Shown piece by piece: positions 9,184-17,013 of a DNA stretch of 55,913 bases. The stretch is taken from NCBI GenBank assembly GCA_964423195.1, contig CAYRDY010000003.1, positions 1 through 55,913 of the forward strand. The letters are read 5' to 3'. The position numbers and the translations under genes were made by a program. Every line of letters starts with the position of its first letter. The first letter of the stretch is position 1. Below the pieces are notes generated by a model. It saw nothing but the letters and a program-made list of their open reading frames with translations. It searched no databases and was not told the origin of the DNA. Origin of the DNA: CAKRHR01 sp964423195. Its GTDB lineage: Bacteria > Bacillota > Clostridia > Lachnospirales > Lachnospiraceae.

Positions 9184-10067
9184 AAATGAATCCGATGTTA
9201 AACAAGGAAATGAAACTCTCCGTGAGGACACCGCGCCTGACGGTGCTGATCGTGGTATATAATTCGCTGTTGCTGCTCTTCGGCGCTGCGGCTGTCTGGT
9301 CTATCCGCTATCTGGGAAAGATAAGAAACAGCATCAACTTCCGCCTCAATATTTATCTGTATATCATGATGATAGCCATCGCATTCGTGTTGTTGATGCT
9401 GATCATTCCGACAATCACAGCGGGGCTCATCTCAGGGGAGCGGGAGAAACAGACGCTGGATATTCTTCTGACCTCAGGCCTCAGGCCGTGCCAGATCATT
9501 TCAGGAAAGCTCTTCGGCGCTGTTGGCAACATTCTGCTGCTGTTGTTTTCAGGATTGCCTGTCCTTGGCCTGACCTTTATTTACGGCGGCGTCGGTTTCT
9601 CTGACTTTCTGGTGTCGCTTCTATGCCTGATATTTTCCGCCTTTTATATCGGCAGCATCGGCATTTTCTGTTCATCCCTGTTCAAGAGGACGACTTTTGC
9701 CTCGCTATTGTCCTACGCCATTGAGATCTGCCTGGTCGTCGGGCCGTTTCTGGCTGTATCCGTTATTCAGGCGGTGTGCCAGATTCACAGCGGGTACACA
9801 TCTTCCGATGTGGGCGGATTTTGCATTTTGCTTTTTTTAAGCCCTGGGTTCACCCTTGCGTATATCCTTCTCGGCCGTGTCGCTTCACTGGCCAACGTGG
9901 ACCTGTGGCTGATCCGTCTGGGCATGCCACAGTTTCTTTCGGACCATTTTGTCATCATCAGTCTTGCCGTGCAATGCCTGGTCATCTGTCTGTTCACGGG
10001 ACTTGCGGTCTATAAGCTGAAGGACCGGGAACACCGTCGGAGGAAGAGAGGAATGGTGAAGAGATGA
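9180..10067 (+). CDS. ABC-2 type transporter permease
   Basis: A 295-residue membrane protein with six predicted hydrophobic segments. The short cytoplasmic N-terminus MKMNPMLNKEMK and the loop ISGEREKQTLDILLTSGL between TM2 and TM3 are hallmarks of ABC-2 permeases (the coupling helix region). ATG 9180 overlaps the ATPase stop (ATGA). The substrate is unknown; with the intramembrane-sensing kinase the likely roles are export or detoxification of an envelope-active compound, or movement of a surface polymer. Confidence 0.88.
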   Translation: MKMNPMLNKEMKLSVRTPRLTVLIVVYNSLLLLFGAAAVWSIRYLGKIRNSINFRLNIYLYIMMIAIAFVLLMLIIPTITAGLISGEREKQTLDILLTSGLRPCQIISGKLFGAVGNILLLLFSGLPVLGLTFIYGGVGFSDFLVSLLCLIFSAFYIGSIGIFCSSLFKRTTFASLLSYAIEICLVVGPFLAVSVIQAVCQIHSGYTSSDVGGFCILLFLSPGFTLAYILLGRVASLANVDLWLIRLGMPQFLSDHFVIISLAVQCLVICLFTGLAVYKLKDREHRRRKRGMVKR

Positions 10068-10630
10068 GCCAGCTGATGGTCACCGTTATAGCGGAATTGA
10101 TTGTGATTGTCGCGGCGCTTTATCTGTACCGGCGGATGACAGGCTGCGGGCGCTTCAAGGTCTCCCCGAAAAAAATGTCCGTCAGACATTATCTCATGAT
10201 CGCCGCGGGCGCGTTTGCCTTGAGTCTATGTATCAATCTGATACTCTCTGCGCTCTCGGCCGCTGAGCGCGTGGAGAGCTTTAGGGAGGCCAATGAGATG
10301 ATTTTCAGCGGCACACTCGCGGTACAGATCGCTCACATCGTCTTCATCGCCCCGATGGCGGAGGAGATGATCTTTCGTGGCCTGATCCAAAATATCATCA
10401 TCTGTATACTTCCGAGGCACCGGGCCATCGCCGTCGTGATCACGGCAGCGCTCTTCGGCCTGTATCACGGCAACATCGTTCAGGGGCTTGCGGGCTTTGT
10501 GACTGGCCTGCTGATCGGATGGCTCTATGAATATTTCGGGACGATCAAGGCGCCGATTTTCTTCCATATGTGCTTTAACCTGCCGGGTGTGATTCTCAGT
10601 GCTGTGTCGAATTTTGTCGAAATGTTTTGA
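10064..10630 (+). CDS. CPBP family intramembrane glutamic protease (CAAX prenyl protease 2-like)
   Basis: A 188-residue multi-pass membrane protein. It carries the family motifs EEMIFRG (EExxxR), the histidine in GLYHGN, and the HMCFNL motif near the end. The family includes Abi proteins and bacteriocin immunity or processing proteins. ATG 10064 overlaps the permease stop, making it the last gene of the six-gene unit. A role in processing the surface protein or a transported peptide is plausible but inferred from position only. Confidence 0.85.
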   Translation: MSQLMVTVIAELIVIVAALYLYRRMTGCGRFKVSPKKMSVRHYLMIAAGAFALSLCINLILSALSAAERVESFREANEMIFSGTLAVQIAHIVFIAPMAEEMIFRGLIQNIIICILPRHRAIAVVITAALFGLYHGNIVQGLAGFVTGLLIGWLYEYFGTIKAPIFFHMCFNLPGVILSAVSNFVEMF

Positions 10631-10659
10631 TTTACAGAAACTTTGATTTCCGCTATAAT
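10631..10659 (+). promoter_or_regulatory. SigA-type promoter of recA
   Basis: TTTACA (10631-10636), 17 bases, then TATAAT (10654-10659), starting right after the CPBP stop. The transcript would have a leader of about 95 bases. In that leader GACAAATGTTTG (10726-10737) weakly resembles a Gram-positive LexA box, but the match is poor and is not called as a site. Confidence 0.72.
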
Positions 10660-10763
10660 TAAGAGGTCAGTACTTTGCAAAGACACTTGGCAGTCAGTCA
10701 TATATACGGTAGGATGCCGCATACAGACAAATGTTTGAAAAAATGTTAAAGGGTGGGAAAAGT

Positions 10764-11873
10764 ATGGAAAAAGAAAAGACCGTGAACAATTCGGAAAAGC
10801 TCAAAGCGCTCGACGCGGCGATCTCAAAGATTGAAAAAGACTACGGCTAGGGTTCGGTGATGCGACTCGGCGACAGGGGCACCTCGATCGATATCGAGAC
10901 GGTGCCGACCGGATCCCTAAGCCTCGACCTCGCACTCGGCCTCGGCGGTGTGCCAAAGGGGCGTATTATCGAGATTTTCGGGCCTGAGTCGTCAGGGAAG
11001 ACGACCGTGACCCTGCACATGGTAGCCGAGGTGCAGAAGCGCGGCGGTATTGCGGCGTTTATCGACGCGGAGCACGCCCTCGACCCGACCTACGCCAAAA
11101 ATATCGGCGTCAATATCGATGAGCTCTACATCTCTCAGCCCGACAACGGCGAGCAGGCCCTGGAGATCACGGAGACGATGGTGCGGTCCGGCGCGATCGA
11201 CATCATCGTCGTCGACTCGGTGGCGGCCCTGGTTCCGAAGGCGGAGATCGAGGGGGATATGGGCGATTCCCATGTCGGACTGCAGGCGCGCCTGATGTCT
11301 CAGGCACTGCGCAAATTGACAGCCGCCATCAGCAGATCCAACTGTATCGTGATCTTTATCAATCAGCTCCGCGAGAAAGTCGGCGTATATTACGGCAGTC
11401 CGGAGACGACCACCGGCGGAAGGGCGCTGAAGTTTTATTCGTCCGTGCGGCTGGATATCCGGCGCATCGAGTCGATCAAGCAGGGCGGCGAGATCATCGG
11501 CAGCCGAACGCGCGTGAAGGTCGTGAAAAATAAGATCGCGCCGCCGTTCAAGGAGGCGGAATTTGATATCATGTTCGGCAAAGGCATCTCTGTCGTCGGC
11601 GATATCCTCGATCTCGCGACCAACATCGGCATCATCAATAAGAGCGGCGCCTGGTACGCCTACAACAATACCAAGATCGGACAGGGCCGCGAAAACGCGA
11701 AGCAGTATATCGCAGAACGGCCGGAGCTTCTGCAGGAGCTTGATCAGAAAGTCAGGGCATATTACGGCCTTGGGGAGAGCAAAAAAGAAAGCGGGGCAGA
11801 TGCCGATGGCGATGTGTCTGGTCACGAAGATAGCCTGGATCAGCCGGTCGAGGGCGCAAATTTACCTCAATGA
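10764..11873 (+). CDS. recA: Recombinase A, reading frame interrupted by an in-frame amber codon at codon 29
   Basis: RecA forms filaments on single-stranded DNA, drives strand exchange and activates LexA cleavage. ATG 10764 follows AAAGGGTGGG and gives 28 codons ending KIEKDYG, then TAG (10848-10850), then GSVMRLGDRG and the whole conserved body. Read through, it would be 369 residues, normal for the family. Walker A GPESSGKTT is at residues 73-81; MAW/L1 residues, the loop L2 motif GGRALKFYSS and the IGQGREN element are intact. Residue 29 should be the invariant lysine of the F/Y-G-K-G-S motif; AAG to TAG is one base change. Without readthrough, translation could only restart at GTG 10857 or ATG 10860, giving 338 residues without the N-terminal helix used for filament contacts. 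It may be an error, a broken allele or recoding. Confidence 0.88.
10848..10850 (+). other. In-frame TAG within recA (codon 29)
   Basis: It is exactly 28 codons after ATG 10764 and in frame with the rest of recA. TAG is an ordinary terminator in this genome: the Nif3-like gene, mutL, the carboxypeptidase gene, the YggS-like gene, sepF and ylmH all end with it. Confidence 0.9.
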
Positions 11874-12411
11874 TGATCCCTGTTTTATCCTCAGCGCCGC
11901 CGATATCCAATCGCTTGGCCTTTGTGAGGGCGAGGAGCTGACAGAGGGCGCCATCAGGGATATCTATGACAACATTATGGTGGGCAGAGCCAGAGCCAAA
12001 GCCCTGGATCTGCTCAAGACCAGAGATTACACGTCATCGGAGCTCTATGCGCGGATCAAAAGGGCTTTCGGCTCAGACGCCCTGGCAGAGCAGGCGGTCG
12101 ACTATGTCAAATCTTTTGGCTATATCGATGATGTCCGTTTTGCCAAAAATTATATCCGCGGCCATGCCGACAGCCTGAGCTGTTCGGCGCTGGCCGCCAA
12201 GCTTCACAGCAAGGGCCTGAGTCGGGAGATCATTGACGCGGCCATGGCGGAGGCGGATATCGATGAGCTTAGCCAGCTCAGACAGCTGGCTGTGAAAAAA
12301 TTTCCGGATTACGCACATCTGCCGCCGGACCAGAAGAGGAAAGCGGTTGCCTATTTTCTGAGGCGGGGATATGCCTATGAGGACGTGCGAACCGCTCTCA
12401 GGGAACTGTGA
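11800..12411 (+). CDS. recX: Regulatory protein RecX
   Basis: About 203 residues. RecX binds RecA filaments and limits their growth. The protein starts LVTKIAWISRSRAQIYL after a few residues, the typical first strand of the family, and contains the three-helix repeats (LLKTRDYTSSELYARIKR ... YIDDVRFAKNYI ... YFLRRGYAYEDVRTAL). It begins inside the 3' end of recA in another frame, overlapping by about 70 bases; ATG 11800 behind GCGGGG, ATG 11806 and ATG 11812 are all possible starts. The overlap points to co-transcription with recA, so any polarity from the recA stop could also reduce RecX. Confidence 0.85.
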   Translation: MPMAMCLVTKIAWISRSRAQIYLNDDPCFILSAADIQSLGLCEGEELTEGAIRDIYDNIMVGRARAKALDLLKTRDYTSSELYARIKRAFGSDALAEQAVDYVKSFGYIDDVRFAKNYIRGHADSLSCSALAAKLHSKGLSREIIDAAMAEADIDELSQLRQLAVKKFPDYAHLPPDQKRKAVAYFLRRGYAYEDVRTALREL

Positions 12412-12412
12412 G

Positions 12413-12437
12413 AATTCAGAATTGTCTGAATTGTTTT
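12413..12437 (+). terminator. Terminator of the recA-recX unit
   Basis: AATTCAGA / TCTGAATT, an 8-bp perfect stem with loop ATTG, directly after the recX stop and followed by GTTTTG. The stem is AT-rich and the T tract short, so efficiency may be modest. Confidence 0.55.
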
Positions 12438-12459
12438 GATTCGTCCGGTCATCTCGAAG

Positions 12460-12500
12460 ATTCCCAAGGTGGATCCCGTCACGGGATTTGCCCTGGGAAT
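12460..12500 (+). repeat. Intergenic nested hairpin between recX and rny
   Basis: Outer arms ATTCCCA (12460-12466) and TGGGAAT (12494-12500) enclose a second perfect stem ATCCCGT / ACGGGAT around one C. It is followed by a CACTAAAGTGCG core (12514-12525) that also occurs in the mutL-miaA gap (19041-19052). The shape suggests a palindromic intergenic repeat, but only these copies are visible here. Confidence 0.5.
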
Positions 12501-12554
12501 TTGACTGCGCGATCACTAAAGTGCGATATTTTGCCGTTTTGCCGCAATCAACAC

Positions 12555-12583
12555 TTGACATAATTCTGAAAAAAGGTTACAAT
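12555..12583 (+). promoter_or_regulatory. SigA-type promoter of rny
   Basis: TTGACA (12555-12560), 17 bases, TACAAT (12578-12583), 49 bases before the rny start. Near-consensus, as expected for a constitutive housekeeping gene. Confidence 0.8.
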
Positions 12584-12631
12584 ATCTAATTGTATGAAAA
12601 TACAACGAAAATTTAATAAGGAGGTGTTCCT

Positions 12632-14185
12632 GTGCAACTGTGGTTAGCAATATTAATTATTATTATTGCTATTGCCATCACTGCGCTGATTGTCTGGAAA
12701 GCCGCGATTTCTTATCATCAGAAGGTTGTGGAGTCAAAGATCGGTTCCGCCGAGGAAAAGGCCAGAGAGATCATTGACGAGGCGATGAAGACAGCCGAAG
12801 CCAAGAAGCGTGAAGGTTTGATCGAAGTCAAGGAAGAGGCCCTGAAGAATAAGAATGAACTTGAGCGGGAAAGCAGAGAGCGCAGAAACGAGTTACAAAA
12901 GTTCGAGAAGAGAGTGCTGGCCAAGGAGGAGGCGCTGGACAGAAAGTCCGATGCCCTTGAGAAAAAGGAGAGCCAGCTGGCTACAAAGGAGGACAAGCTC
13001 AACAAACTCCGCGTTGAAGTCGAATCTCTGAACGAACAGAGAGTGCAGGAACTTGAGAGAATCTCTGGATTGACCTCCGAACAAGCAAAAGATTATCTTT
13101 TAAAGACTGTCGAGGACGAAGTCAAACACGAGACAGCCATGTTAGTAAAAGACCTTCAAAACAAGGCAAAAGAGGAAGCCGCCAAAAAGGCTAAAGACTA
13201 TGTGGTGACCGCCATTCAGAAGTGTGCGGCGGACCACGTCGCAGAGACAACGATTTCTGTTGTCCCGTTGCCTAATGACGAGATGAAGGGACGCATTATC
13301 GGCCGTGAAGGCCGGAATATCCGTACCCTGGAGACGTTGACAGGTGTCGATCTGATCATAGACGACACGCCGGAAGCTGTCATCTTATCCAGCTTTGATC
13401 CGATCCGCAGGGAAGTCGCCAGGATCGCCCTGGAAAAGCTGATCGTGGACGGCCGTATCCATCCGGCCAGGATCGAGGAAATGGTTGATAAAGCGCAAAA
13501 AGAAGTGGAGACCATGATCCGCGAGGAGGGCGAGGCAGCCACCCTTGAGGTCGGTGTCCACGGTATTCATCCTGAGCTTGTCCGCCTTCTCGGCAAGATG
13601 AAGTTCCGCACGAGCTATGGACAAAATGCTTTAAAGCACTCGATAGAAGTTGCCCAGCTTTCCGGTCTTCTGGCCGCGGAAGTCGGTGTGGATGTGAGAC
13701 TGGCCAAGCGCGCCGGCCTGCTGCATGACATCGGCAAGTCCGTTGACCACGAGATGGAGGGCTCCCACATACAGATCGGTGCCGATCTATGTAAAAAATA
13801 TAAAGAATCAGCAGTCGTGATCAATGCTGTGGAATCCCATCACGGTGATGTGGAGCCTACATCCCTGATCGCGTGTCTGGTTCAGGCCGCAGATACCATC
13901 TCCGCCGCACGTCCGGGTGCCCGCAGAGAGACTTTGGAGACATATACTAACAGATTAAAACAATTAGAAGATATAGCCAATCAATATAAAGGTGTTGATA
14001 AATCTTTTGCTATTCAGGCAGGCAGAGAAATCCGTGTGATGGTTATCCCTGAGCACGTCAGTGATGCAGATATGATCCTGATGGCGCGTGATATCGCGAA
14101 GCAGATTGAAGCAGAGCTTGAGTATCCGGGCCAGATCAAGGTCAATGTCATCAGAGAATCTCGAGTTACAGAGTATGCCAGGTAA
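12632..14185 (+). CDS. rny: Ribonuclease Y
   Basis: A 517-residue membrane-anchored endoribonuclease that starts mRNA decay in Firmicutes. An N-terminal membrane helix (LWLAILIIIIAIAITALIVW) is followed by a long charged coiled coil (about 30-190), a KH domain (GRIIGREGRNIRTLE near 220) and an HD domain with LLHDIGKSVDHE and SHHGDVEP. The start is GTG 12632 behind AAGGAGGTG. The gene has its own promoter and terminator. The coding sequence ends with the usual family tail. Confidence 0.96.
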   Translation: MQLWLAILIIIIAIAITALIVWKAAISYHQKVVESKIGSAEEKAREIIDEAMKTAEAKKREGLIEVKEEALKNKNELERESRERRNELQKFEKRVLAKEEALDRKSDALEKKESQLATKEDKLNKLRVEVESLNEQRVQELERISGLTSEQAKDYLLKTVEDEVKHETAMLVKDLQNKAKEEAAKKAKDYVVTAIQKCAADHVAETTISVVPLPNDEMKGRIIGREGRNIRTLETLTGVDLIIDDTPEAVILSSFDPIRREVARIALEKLIVDGRIHPARIEEMVDKAQKEVETMIREEGEAATLEVGVHGIHPELVRLLGKMKFRTSYGQNALKHSIEVAQLSGLLAAEVGVDVRLAKRAGLLHDIGKSVDHEMEGSHIQIGADLCKKYKESAVVINAVESHHGDVEPTSLIACLVQAADTISAARPGARRETLETYTNRLKQLEDIANQYKGVDKSFAIQAGREIRVMVIPEHVSDADMILMARDIAKQIEAELEYPGQIKVNVIRESRVTEYAR

Positions 14186-14223
14186 CGAACGCAATACAAT
14201 AACTTATCGCTTAGAGAAATGAT

Positions 14224-14264
14224 GCCTTATAGACTGTATATGACAGTTTATAAGGCTTTTCTTT
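14224..14264 (+). terminator. Rho-independent terminator of rny
   Basis: A 14-bp stem with one mismatch (GCCTTATAGACTGT / ACAGTTTATAAGGC) and loop ATATG, followed by TTTTCTTT. Confidence 0.85.
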
Positions 14265-14301
14265 CAGAGTGACCCTTTATCTAGAAAGCTGAGGTATTTC
14301 A

Positions 14302-17004
14302 ATGGCACCCTTGACCCCAATGATGCAGCAGTATATGGAAATCAAGAAGCAGTACAGAGACTGTATTCTCTTTTATCGCCTCGGAGATTTTTATGAAATG
14401 TTCTTCGATGATGCCCTGACGGCTTCCAGGGAACTGGAGCTGACGCTGACCGGAAGAGACTGTGGGCAGGAGGAGCGGGCGCCGATGTGCGGCGTCCCGT
14501 ATCACGCCGTGGATGGATACTTAAATAAGCTGGTCTCCAGGGGTTACCGCGTGGCTATCTGTGAGCAGATGGAGGATCCCCAGCTCGCGAAGGGCATCGT
14601 CAAGCGCGAGGTGATCCGTATTGTCACGCCGGGAACCAACTTCAGCGATCAGGCGTTGGATGAATCCAAAAATAATTATCTGATGTGCATCGTCTATATC
14701 GGCGGCGCATTCGGCATCTCGGCGGCTGACGTCTCCACGGGGGATTATTATGTCACGGAAGTGGATTCAGACAAAAAACTGTTTGACGAGATCAATAAAT
14801 ACACGCCGGCGGAGATCATTTACAATGAATATTTTGCGATGAGCGGGGCCGATATCTCTGATCTATGCGCCAGGCAAAACATCAGTTCCACGGAGCTTGA
14901 CCGCTGGTATACGGATGAGGATCTCTGCGTCAGGCAGCTCAAGGAACACTTTCATGTGTCCACACTCGACGGACTCGGCATCAGGGACTACCCCGCGGGG
15001 ACAATCGCCGCGGGCGCCCTGCTTCAGTATCTATATGAGACGCAAAAAAATGCTCTGGAACATATGACCCGCCTGGTGCCCTATGAGACCGGCAAATATA
15101 TGGTCATTGACAGTTCCACGAGGCGCAATCTGGAGCTTCTGGAGACAATGCGCGAGAAACAGAAGCGCGGCTCACTTCTGTGGGTGCTCGACAAGACAAA
15201 GACGGCAATGGGCGCAAGACTTCTGCGCACGTATATTGAACAGCCCCTCATCGAGAGAGAAGAGATTGAGCGGCGGCTGGACGCCGTCGAGGAGCTCAAC
15301 GGGGATATGGTCACGCGGGAGGAGCTTCGCGAGTATCTGAATCCGATCTATGACCTGGAACGACTGATCGGACGCGTCAGTTACCGCTCGGCAAATCCGA
15401 GGGATCTGATCTCCTTAAAGAATTCTCTGGAGATGGTGCCGCATGTCAAATATCTGCTGAAATCCTTCAAAACCGAGGAGATTCAAAATATTTTCCACCA
15501 GATCGACGAGCTGGAGGACATCTGCGAGCTGATCGGGGCATCCATCAATGATGATCCGCCCGTCTCTGTCAAGGACGGCGGCATCATCAAGGACGGGTTT
15601 GATGCAAATATTGATAAATACCGCCGCGCGAAGACGGACGGCAAGCAGTGGCTCTCGGAGCTGGAAGTCAGGGAGCGAGAGAAGACAGGCATCAAAAACC
15701 TGCGCATCAAATTCAATAAGGTCTTCGGCTATTATCTCGAAGTCACAAATTCTTACAGGGATCTGGTGCCTGAGACGTGGACGCGCAAACAGACGCTCGC
15801 CAATGCCGAGCGCTTTATCACACCGGAATTAAAAGAACTGGAGGACATGATCCTCGGAGCGGAGGACAAATTATTTTCACTCGAATATCAGACATTCTCA
15901 GATATACGGGACAGAATTGCGGCGGAGGTCGTTCGCATTCAGCAGACGGCGCGGGCTCTCGCCAAGATCGACGTCTGCGCCTCATTGGCCTACGTGGCCG
16001 CCGCCAACAACTATGTGCGGCCGAAAATCAACACCAAGGGCATCATCAATATCAAGGGCGGGCGGCATCCGGTGGTCGAGAAGATGACCGCCAACGAGAT
16101 GTTTATCGAGAATGACACCTATCTCGACAATGACCACAACCGCATCGCCATCATCACAGGTCCGAATATGGCCGGAAAATCGACCTATATGCGTCAGAGC
16201 GCGCTGATCGTTTTGATGGCTCAGATCGGAAGTTTTGTGCCCGCATCGAGCGCCGATATCGGCATTGTCGACCGCATCTTCACACGCGTCGGGGCATCGG
16301 ATGATCTCGCCAGCGGCCAGAGCACTTTTATGGTCGAGATGACCGAGGTGGCCAATATTTTGAGAAATGCCACGAGAAACAGCCTGTTGATTCTGGACGA
16401 GATCGGCCGGGGCACGAGCACTTTTGACGGTCTGAGTATCGCTTGGGCTGTGGTGGAATATATCAGCCATCCAAAGCTCCTTGGCGCAAAGACGCTGTTT
16501 GCCACCCACTACCATGAGCTCACGGAACTGGAGGGCAAGCTGGAGAGCGTCAGCAACTACTGCGTCGCGGTCTCCGAGCAGGGCGACGATATTATTTTCC
16601 TGCGAAAGATCGTTCCGGGCGGCGCCGACAAAAGCTATGGCATTCAGGTCGCCAAACTGGCCGGCGTTCCGGATCTGGTGATCGAGCGCGCCAAGGAGCT
16701 CGTCGAGGAGCTGAGCAGCGCGGATATCTCTGACAGGGCCAGAGAGATCGAGACGGCGGATCTGAAAAAGTCAAAGTCGGCGAAGGTGAAAAAAGATGAC
16801 GCGCCAAGCGGTCAGTATTCCATGTTTGACACCGGGATGGCCGCCGAGGACTCCGGATCCGCAAAAGCGCGGGATTCAGAGGCGGATCAGACGCGGGAGG
16901 AGATCTGTGATCGAATCATGCAGATAGATATCCCATCGATCACGCCGATGGAAGCCATGAATATTTTGTATCAGTTACAGAGAGATTTAATCAATAGACA
17001 ATAA
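14302..17004 (+). CDS. mutS: DNA mismatch repair protein MutS
   Basis: A 900-residue protein. The mismatch-contact motif F-x-E is visible in GDFYEMFFDDA near residue 35. The connector, lever and clamp domains fill the middle, and the ABC-type ATPase domain has Walker A GPNMAGKSTYMR (about residues 620-631), Walker B LLILDEIGRGTS and the conserved FATHYHEL. A polar linker precedes the C-terminal helix-turn-helix used for dimer contacts. The start ATG 14302 follows GAGGT. mutL starts nine bases after its stop, so the two repair genes form an operon. Confidence 0.97.
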   Translation: MAPLTPMMQQYMEIKKQYRDCILFYRLGDFYEMFFDDALTASRELELTLTGRDCGQEERAPMCGVPYHAVDGYLNKLVSRGYRVAICEQMEDPQLAKGIVKREVIRIVTPGTNFSDQALDESKNNYLMCIVYIGGAFGISAADVSTGDYYVTEVDSDKKLFDEINKYTPAEIIYNEYFAMSGADISDLCARQNISSTELDRWYTDEDLCVRQLKEHFHVSTLDGLGIRDYPAGTIAAGALLQYLYETQKNALEHMTRLVPYETGKYMVIDSSTRRNLELLETMREKQKRGSLLWVLDKTKTAMGARLLRTYIEQPLIEREEIERRLDAVEELNGDMVTREELREYLNPIYDLERLIGRVSYRSANPRDLISLKNSLEMVPHVKYLLKSFKTEEIQNIFHQIDELEDICELIGASINDDPPVSVKDGGIIKDGFDANIDKYRRAKTDGKQWLSELEVREREKTGIKNLRIKFNKVFGYYLEVTNSYRDLVPETWTRKQTLANAERFITPELKELEDMILGAEDKLFSLEYQTFSDIRDRIAAEVVRIQQTARALAKIDVCASLAYVAAANNYVRPKINTKGIINIKGGRHPVVEKMTANEMFIENDTYLDNDHNRIAIITGPNMAGKSTYMRQSALIVLMAQIGSFVPASSADIGIVDRIFTRVGASDDLASGQSTFMVEMTEVANILRNATRNSLLILDEIGRGTSTFDGLSIAWAVVEYISHPKLLGAKTLFATHYHELTELEGKLESVSNYCVAVSEQGDDIIFLRKIVPGGADKSYGIQVAKLAGVPDLVIERAKELVEELSSADISDRAREIETADLKKSKSAKVKKDDAPSGQYSMFDTGMAAEDSGSAKARDSEADQTREEICDRIMQIDIPSITPMEAMNILYQLQRDLINRQ

Positions 17005-17013
17005 GGTGATATT

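Noticed and set aside
10726..10737. Possible LexA box in the recA leader
   Set aside because: GACAAATGTTTG is only a partial match to the GAAC-N4-GTTC form and lies downstream of the promoter; too weak to call.
10848..10850. Genome-wide recoding of TAG, or pyrrolysine, as the explanation for the recA stop
   Set aside because: Several nearby genes end with TAG at the expected length, and no pyrrolysine genes or other in-frame TAGs are seen.
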